Assembly (NCBI RefSeq): GCF_000816145.1
Contig: NZ_CP007141.1
Location: forward strand, 930,001-994,000
DNA: 64,000 nucleotides
Direction of reading: 5' to 3'
Origin: Pseudothermotoga hypogea DSM 11164 = NBRC 106472
GTDB lineage: Bacteria; Thermotogota; Thermotogae; Thermotogales; DSM-5069
A model generated the notes under the pieces. It ran no database searches and was not told the DNA's origin. It was given only the letters and a program-made list of their open reading frames with translations. Both the position numbers and the translations under genes were made by a program. Of this stretch, positions 25,051 through 33,584 are shown in pieces. Position 1 is the first letter of the stretch, and each line of letters opens with the position of its first letter.

Positions 25051-26349
25051 GTGAGAAGGTTCTTGGTGATCGTTCTTGCGGTTCTGACAGTTCTGAGCTT
25101 CGCCAAGGTCAAGATCCAGTTCTGGCACGCAATGGGTGGCTGGAGGATCGAAGTCATTCAGAACATGGTCAACGACTTCATGAAGCTGAATCCGGACATC
25201 GAGGTGGAAGTCCAGTACGTTGGTAGCTACGAAGAGATACTCGCCAAGTTGATCTCAGCGGTTCAGGCCGGCACTCCCCCACACGTCGTTCAACTCAACG
25301 AGATCAGCACGCAGAAGATGATCGACAGTGGTGTGATCGTCCCAGTGCAAGATTTGATCGACAAAGATCCTACCTTCGATGTCGGATTGTTCCTGCCACA
25401 GGTTTTGAACTATTACCGCGTCGGTGGGAAACTCTACTCGATGCCTTGGAACAGCTCTACGCCTTTGCTTTATTACAACAAAACGATGTTCAAGGAAGTT
25501 GGGCTCGATCCGAACAACCCACCAACAACCTTCAGCGAATTGATAGAAGCTTGTCGAAAGTTGGTTAAGAAGGATGAAAAGGGCAACATCGTCAGAACGG
25601 GGATCACCTGGCCACTCTACGCTTGGTTCTTCGAGCAATACATGGCGCTTCAGAATCAACCGCTTGTGGACAACGACAACGGAAGGACCAAGAAAGCCAC
25701 CAAGGTGGTCTTCAACAACCAAGCAGCGCTCAACTTCCTGAACCTTTGGAACACACTCACGAAGGAAGGCTTGATGATCAACACAAGACGCGCTGATTGG
25801 ACCGCGGCAAGACAACTTTTCATATCTCAAACCGTCGGTATGTTGATCTCGTCCACTTCGGACGTGGCACTTTTGATGAACGAATCAAAGAAGCAAGGAT
25901 TTGAACTCGGCACAGCCTTCCTACCACTCCCAGATGGCACACAGCGCGGCGGGGTCGTGGTAGGTGGAGGAAGTCTGTGGATTTTGAAACAGAAGAACCA
26001 AGCGGAAGTCGATGCCGCATGGAAACTTGTCAAGTACCTCGCCGAACCAGGCCCGCAGATCGTTTGGCACAAGGCCACTGGGTATTATCCGATACGCGTC
26101 GATGCGATACAGACGTTGCTCGTTCAGGGTTACTATCAAGAAAATCCACACCACCTGACCGCTATTCTTCAGTTGCTCACAAGCGTTCAGAACTACAACA
26201 CTCAAGGCGCCATCATCGGTGCATTCCCAGAGGTTAGAAACGCCATAGACATGGCAGTGGAAAAGATGCTCACGGGTGAACTCACACCGAAACAGGCACT
26301 CGACGAGGCGGAAAAGAACGCAAACAAGGCCATCAAGGAGTACTTCTGA
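25051..26349 (+). CDS. Sugar-binding protein of ABC transporter (family 1)
   Basis: 432 residues. Signal peptide (RRFLVIVLAVLTVLSFA), then the family-1 sugar receptor pattern: IQFWHAMGG, FMKLNPDIEVEVQYVGSY, LPWNSSTPLLYYNKTMF (reads MPWNSSTPLLYYN). This MalE/UgpB-type fold binds oligosaccharides or glycerol-phosphate esters in the periplasm; the ligand cannot be read from sequence. AAAGGAGG precedes two adjacent GTG codons; I take the second. A 22-bp perfect palindrome follows the stop before the permease genes. Confidence 0.92.
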   Translation: MRRFLVIVLAVLTVLSFAKVKIQFWHAMGGWRIEVIQNMVNDFMKLNPDIEVEVQYVGSYEEILAKLISAVQAGTPPHVVQLNEISTQKMIDSGVIVPVQDLIDKDPTFDVGLFLPQVLNYYRVGGKLYSMPWNSSTPLLYYNKTMFKEVGLDPNNPPTTFSELIEACRKLVKKDEKGNIVRTGITWPLYAWFFEQYMALQNQPLVDNDNGRTKKATKVVFNNQAALNFLNLWNTLTKEGLMINTRRADWTAARQLFISQTVGMLISSTSDVALLMNESKKQGFELGTAFLPLPDGTQRGGVVVGGGSLWILKQKNQAEVDAAWKLVKYLAEPGPQIVWHKATGYYPIRVDAIQTLLVQGYYQENPHHLTAILQLLTSVQNYNTQGAIIGAFPEVRNAIDMAVEKMLTGELTPKQALDEAEKNANKAIKEYF

Positions 26350-26354
26350 TCTTG

Positions 26355-26376
26355 GGGCGGTCCGTACGGACCGCCC
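26355..26376 (+). terminator. Perfect palindromic hairpin after binding protein A
   Basis: A 22-bp GC-rich self-complementary stretch just past the stop codon, followed by TCTTT. Likely partial terminator or 3'-end stabiliser between the binding protein and permeases. Confidence 0.65.
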
Positions 26377-26393
26377 TCTTTGGGGGTAGTTCT

Positions 26394-27263
26394 GTGCGCA
26401 GAAAGATTTTCCCGTACTTGCTCTTAATACCAACTTACTTGGTAATAATTCTTTTTATCTACATGCCAGCTTTTGACGCTCTGTACAACAGCTTTTTCAG
26501 AGTCTCAGTGTTCGGGAGAAGAAGGATCTTTGTGGGGCTGCAGAACTTCCTTTCTCTTTTCACAGACAAGGATTATTTGTATGCGGTCAATTTCACTCTC
26601 GTTTACACCGGAACCACCGTTGTGATCTCGATCTTTTTGTCCTTCTTCCTCGCTCTCCTGCTCGATCAGAAAGTCCCTGGATCAAAGATATACAGGACCC
26701 TGATCTTTGCACCCTATGCGGTATCTTACGCGGTTGCCGGAGCACTCTGGGGTTTCCTCCTTAACCCGGTGGTTGGGCACGTGAACTATCTGATGAGAAT
26801 CCTTTTCGGCATACAGACTCACTGGCTCACGACAAGACCGTTTGCTGCGTACTCTCTCATATTTGCTTCAATCTGGAAAACTCTGCCCTTCAACGTCATA
26901 TTTTACCTGGCAGCCTTGCAGAGCGTGCCCAGTGAAGTCATGGAAGCAAGCATCATCGACGGAGCCAATTCATGGAAGAGAGTTTGGAAAATCATCTTTC
27001 CTCTGGTTTCACCAATAACCTTTTATCTGGTCATCATGAGCATTATATCGGCTACCTTCCAGTCTTTTGCGATCATCGACGTGATGACGAGAGGTGGTCC
27101 TGGCATCTACACGACGAACCTGGTTTACAAACTCTATCTGGACGGATTCAGGTTTCAGAAAATCGGTTTGGCTTCCGCAGAAAATGTGATTCTCTTCGTC
27201 ATGATGATGATCGTCACGATCCTTTACTTCACTTACGGTCAAAGACGCGTGCATTACCAATGA
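26394..27263 (+). CDS. Sugar ABC permease (MalF/UgpA type)
   Basis: 289 residues with six membrane helices and the EAA loop E-A-S-I-I-D-G-A-N-S-W-K-R-V. GTG start after GGGGGTAG; an in-frame GTG further up lies in the hairpin region. Works with the MalG-type partner downstream. No ATPase gene is in this operon. Confidence 0.9.
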   Translation: MRRKIFPYLLLIPTYLVIILFIYMPAFDALYNSFFRVSVFGRRRIFVGLQNFLSLFTDKDYLYAVNFTLVYTGTTVVISIFLSFFLALLLDQKVPGSKIYRTLIFAPYAVSYAVAGALWGFLLNPVVGHVNYLMRILFGIQTHWLTTRPFAAYSLIFASIWKTLPFNVIFYLAALQSVPSEVMEASIIDGANSWKRVWKIIFPLVSPITFYLVIMSIISATFQSFAIIDVMTRGGPGIYTTNLVYKLYLDGFRFQKIGLASAENVILFVMMMIVTILYFTYGQRRVHYQ

Positions 27264-27272
27264 GGTGATCGC

Positions 27273-28112
27273 ATGAAGAGATCCAAGAAAAGGATCATTA
27301 AGACGATTGTCTTCGAAATACTCTTGATAATATCGAGTTTGCTGATATTCGCACCAATCCTTTTGGCGATCATCATGAGCATTCAGCCCCCTGAGTTCGT
27401 CTTCTCCTACCCACCGAAGTTTTTACCCAGAGGTTTCTTCGTGCAAAACTACATCGACGCCTTCAAGATAGTTCCGTTCGCAAGGATGATACTCAACAGC
27501 GCTTTAATATCGATCTTTATAACTCTGGGTAAACTGTTCACGGGGAGTCTCTCAGGTTATGCCTATGCGAACTTTTCTTTCAAGGGTTCGAAGATCACGT
27601 TCTACGTGCTCTTTGCCACCCTTTTCATCCCCGCTGAAATTGTGCTGATCGTGCCGTTGTTCAGAATCATATCCAGGCTCGGCTGGACCAACACCTACTG
27701 GGCTATGACGATACCTTTCCTGGCCAGTGCAACCAACACCTTCTTGATGCAGCAACACTTCAAAACGATCCCAAAAGAATTCGAAGACGCCGCAAGGATA
27801 GACGGAGCAACACCTATGCAGTACTTCACGAAAGTTTTGCTGCCACTATCCAGACCTATCATCGCAGGTGCTGCGATAATAAACTTCACCTATGCCTGGA
27901 ACATGTACCTCTGGCCAATGATTGTAGCGATGGAAGACAGAATGAAAACGGTTCAGGTGGCGATAAACATGATCATGAACGCCGAGTCTTCGAACAACTG
28001 GGGCATCATCATGGCCGCAACGGTGGTTGCACTCCTTCCAACTTTGATTCTATTCTTCGCGTTGCAGGATCTTTTCGTGAAATCGCTCGTTGGAAGTGGT
28101 GTGAAGGGCTGA
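27273..28112 (+). CDS. Sugar ABC permease (MalG/UgpE type)
   Basis: 279 residues, six membrane helices and the EAA loop E-D-A-A-R-I-D-G-A-T-P-M-Q-Y-F-T-K-V-L-L-P typical of the MalG side. It starts nine bases after the first permease behind GAGGTGATCGC. Since the cluster ends here, the ATPase must come from elsewhere, as is common where a shared MsmX-like ATPase serves several transporters. Confidence 0.9.
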   Translation: MKRSKKRIIKTIVFEILLIISSLLIFAPILLAIIMSIQPPEFVFSYPPKFLPRGFFVQNYIDAFKIVPFARMILNSALISIFITLGKLFTGSLSGYAYANFSFKGSKITFYVLFATLFIPAEIVLIVPLFRIISRLGWTNTYWAMTIPFLASATNTFLMQQHFKTIPKEFEDAARIDGATPMQYFTKVLLPLSRPIIAGAAIINFTYAWNMYLWPMIVAMEDRMKTVQVAINMIMNAESSNNWGIIMAATVVALLPTLILFFALQDLFVKSLVGSGVKG

Positions 28113-28266
28113 CGTTACTCACGCCTGTGCGAAACGTATCTCTGCAACGCTAAGGTCGACTCCGAAAACCCACCAGAAGCGTATCGCTTGTTGTCTATTT
28201 TTTTGTTAGGAGTCGCATGGTAAGATAGTTTTGGTAAGAACTTTTCATTTTGGGAGAGTTTTAAAT

Positions 28267-29337
28267 ATGATCCAGCACTTATTGAGGCACGTTCTTTTGA
28301 TCTCATCTTGGCTGATCGGCTGGATATTGTTTTCGAGAATGAGATTTCTGCAGAAGAAAATCCCCAGTCGACGGCCATCGGTTTCCTTGATCGTGCCTGC
28401 GAGAAACGAAGAATTGAACATTGGAAAAATTCTGAGAGCCTTGAAAAAGCAAACCTATGAGAACCTTGAGATCATCGTTGTCAACGACAATTCGACGGAC
28501 CGCACGAAGCAAATCGTCCAAAGCTTCGAAGATGTCAAGCTCGTCGATTTTTCCAGCGAACCACCTGAAGGATGGGCAGGCAAGAGCTGGGCTTGTTGGA
28601 ACGGTTATCTCAACAGCTCGGGCGAGATTTTGATCTTCATGGATGCGGACGTCGAACCGCAACCAGAAGCCATCGAGAGTCTTGTGGCGATCCAACTGGA
28701 ACACGACGGCCTGGTCTCGGTTTGGCCCTATCAAAGATTTGAAAAACTTTACGAACATCTCTCCCTGCCGTTCAACATGATCGTGATCGGATCGATGGGT
28801 AGTTTCTCTGTTTTCAAGACCAAACCGATGGGCGCGTACGGACCCGTCATCGTCGTGAGCAGGAGGGATTACGAAAAAACACAAGGACACGCGGCGTTCA
28901 AGGACGGCGTACTGGAGGACATAAAGCTTGGAAGGTTGTTCCTGCAGAGAGGTTATCGCGTCGAGAATTACCTCGGTGGTTCGCTGATAAAGTTTCGCAT
29001 GTACCCACAGGGTTTGGCGCAACTGTTCCAAGGTTTTTCGAAGAACATGGCGCTCGGTGCCTCATCGCTTGGTCCGATGTTCTTCTTGGTTTTCATCTGG
29101 ATGGTTGGACTGTACTCAGGAATGGGTAACCTCTTTTCTTTTCCGTACAGTCTGTACTATTTTCTCTTTGCTATACAAATCTACAAGGTATCGAAAAAAA
29201 CTGGCGATTACACAATTCTGGACGCACTCCTTTATTTCTTACACTATCTGTTTTTCCTGTTGGTTTTCTTCGTCTCGCTCTACAAAGTGATCTTTCTGAA
29301 GAGCGTCGAATGGAAAGGAAGGAAGATTCGTGTTTGA
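28267..29337 (+). CDS. Family 2 glycosyltransferase, membrane-bound
   Basis: 356 residues. An N-terminal membrane helix is followed by the GT-A core: VSLIVPARNEELNIG, VVNDNSTDRT, the metal-binding D126-A-D128, and E-D-I-K-L-G-R near 217. Three or more hydrophobic helices form the last 100 residues. The arrangement resembles carotenoid-type or lipid-linked GT2 enzymes such as CrtQ, which transfer a sugar to a membrane lipid. The start follows GGGAGAG. Its 3' end overlaps a PlsY-like gene, which suggests a role in making a glycolipid; the acceptor is unknown. Confidence 0.85.
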   Translation: MIQHLLRHVLLISSWLIGWILFSRMRFLQKKIPSRRPSVSLIVPARNEELNIGKILRALKKQTYENLEIIVVNDNSTDRTKQIVQSFEDVKLVDFSSEPPEGWAGKSWACWNGYLNSSGEILIFMDADVEPQPEAIESLVAIQLEHDGLVSVWPYQRFEKLYEHLSLPFNMIVIGSMGSFSVFKTKPMGAYGPVIVVSRRDYEKTQGHAAFKDGVLEDIKLGRLFLQRGYRVENYLGGSLIKFRMYPQGLAQLFQGFSKNMALGASSLGPMFFLVFIWMVGLYSGMGNLFSFPYSLYYFLFAIQIYKVSKKTGDYTILDALLYFLHYLFFLLVFFVSLYKVIFLKSVEWKGRKIRV

Positions 29338-29938
29338 GATCTTCGTGATAGCGCTTCAGTTTCTGTCAGGTTCCATCATGTACTCGTACATCTTGGCGAA
29401 GATCAACAACGTGGATCTGAAAAAGATCAGAGACGGAAATCCAGGTTCATCGAACCTGTGGCGCGCGAAGGGGTTCAAATGGGGAGTGCTTGCTCTCGGA
29501 CTCGACTATTTCAAAGGAACCTTCCCACTGTTTTTGTTCATCGCGAGCGATTCACTGGCGAACAAGTACGTTGTCTCTCTGGCGGCGTTGGCGGGTGTTG
29601 CTGGTCATGCGTTCTCACCCATGCTGAAATTCAAAGGTGGCAAAGCCGTGGCGACTACTTTTGGAGCGTGGTCGGTACTGACGAAATGGGAAGCACCCGT
29701 CATACTCGGTGGGGTGTTCAGTCTCTTCAGTCTGTTGAAGAGAAAAACAACAGCCGAAGAAGATTCCTTCAGAGTGCTCTTGGGATTGATCGTTCTGTCG
29801 ATCTACGTGTTGTACAAGGCGTTGAACCAAGAGACGCACCTTCTTGTGTTCTATCTTGGCAACTTCACCATCTTGGCAATGAAGCATTGGAAAGATTGGA
29901 AGAAGTTTTTCTCGAGACTCTCATATCCAGCCAAATGA
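29330..29938 (+). CDS. plsY: PlsY-family acyl-phosphate:glycerol-3-phosphate acyltransferase
   Basis: 202 residues with five or so membrane helices and the three PlsY motifs: SGSIMYSYILAK at the N-terminus, GNPGSSN near residue 37, and GHAFSPMLKFKGGKAVAT near 90-107. PlsY transfers an acyl group from acyl phosphate to glycerol 3-phosphate at the membrane, the first step of phospholipid synthesis. Motif 2 reads G-N-P-G-S-S-N where GNIGATN is usual, so it could be a paralogue with another acceptor. GTG start; overlaps the glycosyltransferase by 8 bp. Confidence 0.85.
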   Translation: MFEIFVIALQFLSGSIMYSYILAKINNVDLKKIRDGNPGSSNLWRAKGFKWGVLALGLDYFKGTFPLFLFIASDSLANKYVVSLAALAGVAGHAFSPMLKFKGGKAVATTFGAWSVLTKWEAPVILGGVFSLFSLLKRKTTAEEDSFRVLLGLIVLSIYVLYKALNQETHLLVFYLGNFTILAMKHWKDWKKFFSRLSYPAK

Positions 29939-29944
29939 AAAAAG

Positions 29945-29964
29945 AGGCGGCCTTTCGGCCGCCT
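29945..29964. terminator. Intrinsic terminator between convergent operons
   Basis: 8-bp GC-rich arms (29945-29952, 29957-29964), TTTC loop. On the minus strand a run of six T follows, so it mainly ends the 33116-30056 transport operon; the plus side has weaker T content. Confidence 0.75.
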
Positions 29965-30055
29965 TCAAGCTTCGATTCATTCTGACTCGGCTTCTGTGAG
30001 TTTCTTCTTCATCCAGTTTTTTTGTTGAACAACGCATACGTATTTTTTCGACAGT

Positions 30056-30895
30056 TCAGTCCTTCTTCGCTGCGAACAGCTCGGCACCCGTGAGGAAATA
30101 GTTGGTGAGCGTGAAGAACAGAACGAACATAGGTACGCTGGCGATCGCGGCCGCAGCCATCATCGCTCCCTCGTTGGTGTACTTTTCTGTTGCGAACTGA
30201 ATGATGTAGAGTGGAATGGTGCGTTTCTCAGGACTTTGAACGATCAAGAGGGGCCATATGAGGTTGTCCCACTGAGATCTGAAGGTCAACACAGCGAGCG
30301 TGGCCAAGGCTGGTGTGCTGTTTGGAAGGATTATCCTCAAATAGATCCCGAATTCACTCGCACCATCTATCCTCGCCGCATCGATGAGCTCGTCTGGGAA
30401 AGTGATGAGAAACTGTCTCATCATGAACACACCGAACGCGTTCATGATGAGTGGTACGATCAAGCCTGCGTAAGTGTCCTGCATCTTCAGGTTCGTAACG
30501 ATCAAGTACAGCGGTATCATGATCGCTTCGAAGGGTATCATCATCGTGGCGAGTATGAGCAACAGAACGATGGTTCTACCTTTGAACTTGTACTTCGCAA
30601 GTCCAAAACCCGTGAGTGAGCACAGAAAAACGGTACCTATCGTCGTCAGGGATGCGACAACGAACGAGTTCCAGATACACCTTGGATAAAGAAACTTACC
30701 ATCGTTTCCCTTTATGGCCTGCCAGTAGTTCTGCCAGCGAAACTCTCCGCTGAACCAAGGATAAGGAATCCTTGTGATGTTCTTCGAGGACATGATCGAT
30801 GCGGTAAACATGAAGACGATGGGTGTGAGAATGAAGATGGCAAAGATTATGAGAAAGAACCACGCTGCGCTCGAAGTAAGGAATCCTTTCACCAT
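30056..30895 (-). CDS. Sugar ABC permease (MalG type), transporter B
   Basis: 279 residues from the ATG set five bases after GAGG; a GTG two codons upstream is possible. Six membrane helices and EAA loop D-A-A-R-I-D-G-A-S-E-F-G-I-Y-L-R-I-I-L-P. Last gene of the minus-strand binding protein-permease-permease operon. No ATPase gene is present. Confidence 0.9.
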   Translation of the reverse strand: MVKGFLTSSAAWFFLIIFAIFILTPIVFMFTASIMSSKNITRIPYPWFSGEFRWQNYWQAIKGNDGKFLYPRCIWNSFVVASLTTIGTVFLCSLTGFGLAKYKFKGRTIVLLLILATMMIPFEAIMIPLYLIVTNLKMQDTYAGLIVPLIMNAFGVFMMRQFLITFPDELIDAARIDGASEFGIYLRIILPNSTPALATLAVLTFRSQWDNLIWPLLIVQSPEKRTIPLYIIQFATEKYTNEGAMMAAAAIASVPMFVLFFTLTNYFLTGAELFAAKKD

Positions 30896-30902
30896 CCTCA
30901 CC

Positions 30903-31796
30903 TCAGTACGAGACCTCTTCGCTTTTAGAGATCTTCATCTGTAGATAGCTGAGAGACATGATTATCAACAACAGCAAAACGCTCATCGCACTGGCCCTGT
31001 CTATCCGATGATCCCTTATCGCCGTGTTGTAGATGCTTAGGGCGATCACGTCTATGGGTTTCAAAGGCGCGCCACCTTGAACGAAAAGATACTGCGTGCT
31101 GAAGGTTCTGAGGCACTGTATCGTCGTCATGACACAGACCAAGAGCGTGGTGGGTTTTATCAGAGGAAGCGTGATGTACCAAAAATCTTGCCACTTGGTC
31201 GCTCCATCGATCGTCGCAGCCTCGTGGACAGATCTCGGCACGCTCGCCATTCCAGCGACGAAGATGATCGTGAAATAGCCCACGTATTTCCAAAAGTAAA
31301 CGATGATCGTTGCCAACCTGAGCATGTTCTCGTTCGCCAACCAGCGGTAATCCACACCTTTCGTGTTCAACAAGAAGTTGAGAAATTGGTTGGCTAATCC
31401 TCTGGGGTCGAACATCAAGAGCCATATCGATGCCGCCACGACCGATGAAAGCACTGCTGGCGAATAGTAGACCATCTGCAAAAATCTCTGCAATCTTTTT
31501 CGACTAACGATCAGCGCAGCAAACACTAAACTGAGTACGACCATGGGCACGAACGTGCCTGCAGCGAATATGAAAGTCGCCTTGAGAGAGTTCCAGAAAG
31601 ATTCAGACGTGAAGAGATAAACGTAGTTGGCCAGTCCCACGAAGCGCGGTGGTTTCAAAGACAAAAGATCTTTCCTGTGAAAACTCATCCACACCGCATA
31701 GAAAATGGGATAAAGATTGAAAATTGCAAAGAAGACGATCGCTGGAACGGTGAAGATGAAACCCCAAAGGGCTTTCTTTCTCTCAACACCTCTCAC
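30903..31796 (-). CDS. Sugar ABC permease (MalF type), transporter B
   Basis: 297 residues, GTG start behind GAGGTG. Six membrane helices with the P-x-F-V-G-L-x-N-Y pattern of MalF-type proteins and an EAA loop (H-E-A-A-T-I-D-G-A-T-K-W-Q-D-F). Its stop is a few bases before the start of the partner permease. Confidence 0.9.
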   Translation of the reverse strand: MRGVERKKALWGFIFTVPAIVFFAIFNLYPIFYAVWMSFHRKDLLSLKPPRFVGLANYVYLFTSESFWNSLKATFIFAAGTFVPMVVLSLVFAALIVSRKRLQRFLQMVYYSPAVLSSVVAASIWLLMFDPRGLANQFLNFLLNTKGVDYRWLANENMLRLATIIVYFWKYVGYFTIIFVAGMASVPRSVHEAATIDGATKWQDFWYITLPLIKPTTLLVCVMTTIQCLRTFSTQYLFVQGGAPLKPIDVIALSIYNTAIRDHRIDRASAMSVLLLLIIMSLSYLQMKISKSEEVSY

Positions 31797-31827
31797 ACTG
31801 CACACCTCACTCAAGAGACACAACAAG

Positions 31828-31850
31828 AAGGGTGGGCGTTGCCCACCCTT
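31828..31850 (-). terminator. Hairpin after binding protein B
   Basis: 10-bp arms (31828-31837, 31841-31850) with a GTT loop, directly after the stop codon of the binding-protein gene; short T-rich tail on the minus strand. Likely partial terminator. Confidence 0.65.
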
Positions 31851-31853
31851 GAG

Positions 31854-33116
31854 TCATTCTTCCTTGAGCAAGTCGTTGGCTTTCTTTTTCAACGTCTTCA
31901 AAGCGTCTTCAACTGTGGTGTTCGTGAGCATCACCGATTCGACAGCCTCTTTGATCAACTGCTCGAGCTGGGGACCTTTCGGATGCAACGGAACTATGTG
32001 CGACTTCGCCATGTCTTCGAGGAAAACTTTGGAGTACGGATAGTTCTTGAAGGTGTCTGATTCGACGAAGTCCTTCTTTGGTTGTATCAAACCGACCTCG
32101 ACCAAGTACTCTTCTGGATGGCTCAACATGTACGCAATGAACTTCCAGGCCCATTCTTGTTTTTCTTTGGAACTTTCAGCGTTCACCATGTAGTAGTGAC
32201 CGTAATAGTTGCACCTGACATCCTTGACGGCGTCCTCGAAGACTGGGAACGGAACGACCATCCACTCTCCGCTCTCGTAGAACTGCGGATTTTCCGCCTT
32301 GATCCTGAGTATCTGGTACAACCCAGACAGACACATGGTCACCGTGTTGTTGTCCTTGTTGAAATCCTTTCTTGCAGGAGTGTAGGTCGGTGAACCGAGG
32401 TTCTTCCCGTTCGGTCCCCACTCTTTGAAGAACCTCAGCACTTTGAGCCACGCTTCGTCGTTGATGATCGCAGTCTTTCCGTCTTCACTGAGCAACGCGC
32501 CACCGAGTTGTTCAACCATGGGCAACATGAAGGTCAGATAGTACGGATATCTGAAGTCGAAGCCCCTCCTCTTGAGGATCTGACCTTCCCTTATGACCAA
32601 CTTCTCACTGACCCGCACCATGTCTTCCCACGTCTTTGGATAGTCCTCCTCAGGATCCAGGCCGACTTCTCTGAAGTACTTCTTGTTGATGAACACGCAC
32701 CAGTTGGTGAGCTCCAACGGTAAGCCGTAGATCTTCCCCTTGTACGTTACGGCGTCCAAGGTGCCCTCGACGTACATCTGCCTGAGCTCGTCGTAACTCT
32801 TCAGTCCCAGCGCACTGAGGCTCACGGGTGCGACGCGTTCGTTCACTATGTAGGGATAAGCATCCTGGATCTCCATGTTGAAAATGTCGGGCCCTTTGCG
32901 TGCAGCGAAGGCTGTGAGAACGACTTCCCTGATCTTCGCTGAAGGATAAGTAACTCGTGTGATTTTCACATTTGGATACATCTTCTGAAACTCTTGAATG
33001 TAGCGTTCTTCCAGAGGCGTTCTGTTGGGATCTTCGTGCGTCCAAAAGACTATTTCGATCTGAGAGGCGCAAAGGATTGTGGAAACTATCAGCACAATGA
33101 GGATCAACCATCTCAC
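31854..33116 (-). CDS. Sugar-binding protein of ABC transporter B (family 1)
   Basis: 420 residues. Signal peptide (RWLILIVLIVSTILCA) then IEIVFWTHEDPNR, YIQEFQKMYPNVKI and YGLPLELTNWCVFINKKYF, the layout of family-1 sugar receptors. The GTG start follows AAGGGGGTGG; the longer in-frame start adds 20 residues ahead of the signal peptide. A TATAAT -10 box lies about 30 bp upstream on the minus strand without a clear -35. Ligand unknown. Confidence 0.9.
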   Translation of the reverse strand: MRWLILIVLIVSTILCASQIEIVFWTHEDPNRTPLEERYIQEFQKMYPNVKITRVTYPSAKIREVVLTAFAARKGPDIFNMEIQDAYPYIVNERVAPVSLSALGLKSYDELRQMYVEGTLDAVTYKGKIYGLPLELTNWCVFINKKYFREVGLDPEEDYPKTWEDMVRVSEKLVIREGQILKRRGFDFRYPYYLTFMLPMVEQLGGALLSEDGKTAIINDEAWLKVLRFFKEWGPNGKNLGSPTYTPARKDFNKDNNTVTMCLSGLYQILRIKAENPQFYESGEWMVVPFPVFEDAVKDVRCNYYGHYYMVNAESSKEKQEWAWKFIAYMLSHPEEYLVEVGLIQPKKDFVESDTFKNYPYSKVFLEDMAKSHIVPLHPKGPQLEQLIKEAVESVMLTNTTVEDALKTLKKKANDLLKEE

Positions 33117-33329
33117 AAAACCACCCCCTTGGTTTTCTGACGTGATAATTATACAACTTTCCTGTGCCAAATTCATTCTTCAATCGGACATCCTTTAAAG
33201 TTCTGCGCTAAGTGCTCACCAATTTGATATCTTAGCTTCTTATAAAGTTCTGATTCTCTGTGACAAGAATTCAATGGCCTTTGAACCTGCGCGTTCTTGA
33301 AACCTTTACCTTCACGACACAGAAAGTTG

Positions 33330-33358
33330 TTGACAGTTCTGCATGGGTGAGATACAAT
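33330..33358 (+). promoter_or_regulatory. Promoter of the arginine operon
   Basis: TTGACA (33330-33335) and TACAAT (33353-33358), spacer 17 bp. Transcription would start near 33365, about 26 bases before a short leader ORF and 220 bases before argG, so the transcript must pass the terminator at 33518-33555. Confidence 0.85.
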
Positions 33359-33391
33359 CGTTGAAAACAGTTCGAGCAGGTGAAGATCGTG

Positions 33392-33490
33392 ATGCGAAGT
33401 TGGCGAGGAACTGAATTGAAAGATTTCAACACAACGCTCAATATTCGTAGACGTGCTGGGTGCCGCCGGGTGCAGGTGGTGGGCACTTAG
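33392..33490 (+). CDS. Arg-rich leader peptide of the arg operon, 32 residues
   Basis: A short ORF too small for usual gene finders. AGGTGA lies 8 nt before the ATG, and an in-frame GTG directly precedes it. It encodes a peptide with seven Arg in 32 codons: Arg2, Arg5, then Arg-Arg-Arg at 19-21 (33446-33454) and Arg-Arg at 25-26 (33464-33469), in the stretch IRRRAGCRRV, and stops at TAG 33488-33490. The codons used are CGA, CGT, AGA, CGC and CGG. It sits between the operon promoter and a strong terminator, as do trp, his and leu leader peptides. Expected role: ribosomes pause at the Arg cluster when charged Arg-tRNA is scarce. Confidence 0.75.
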   Translation: MRSWRGTELKDFNTTLNIRRRAGCRRVQVVGT

Positions 33491-33555
33491 CACGCCGTTT
33501 TCTTTGCACAGCACCTGGGCGGCCATATCTCAAAGGATATGGCCGCCTTTTTTTT
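33452..33555 (+). promoter_or_regulatory. Transcription attenuator of the arginine operon
   Basis: Three alternative helices can be drawn. Protector: 33452-33464 with 33482-33494, 13 bp including two G-U pairs. Antiterminator: 33462-33473 with 33511-33523, 12 bp with one bulge. Terminator: 33518-33529 with 33536-33547, 12 perfect pairs, loop of six, then eight T (33548-33555). The antiterminator uses the left arm of the terminator. Its own left arm begins just downstream of the Arg triplet, about where a ribosome paused there would end. A ribosome reaching the stop codon would cover that arm and let the terminator form. The structures are read by eye, not calculated. Confidence 0.75.
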
Positions 33556-33584
33556 ACAAGAACAAAACTTAGGAGGTGTGAAGG

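Noticed and set aside
33273-33299. Another tiny ORF (8 codons, one Arg) upstream of the arg operon
   Set aside because: It lies before the operon promoter, has no ribosome site and one Arg codon only.
33416-33429. TTGAAAGATTTCAA as an ArgR box
   Set aside because: It is an inverted repeat with AT-rich ends but departs from the TGAAT...ATTCA pattern and lies within the leader ORF; possible but not supported.
33392-33584. T-box or known amino-acid riboswitch before argG
   Set aside because: No T-box GGTGG-x-ACCGCG bulge and no known riboswitch core was found; the leader ORF with Arg codons explains the hairpins better.
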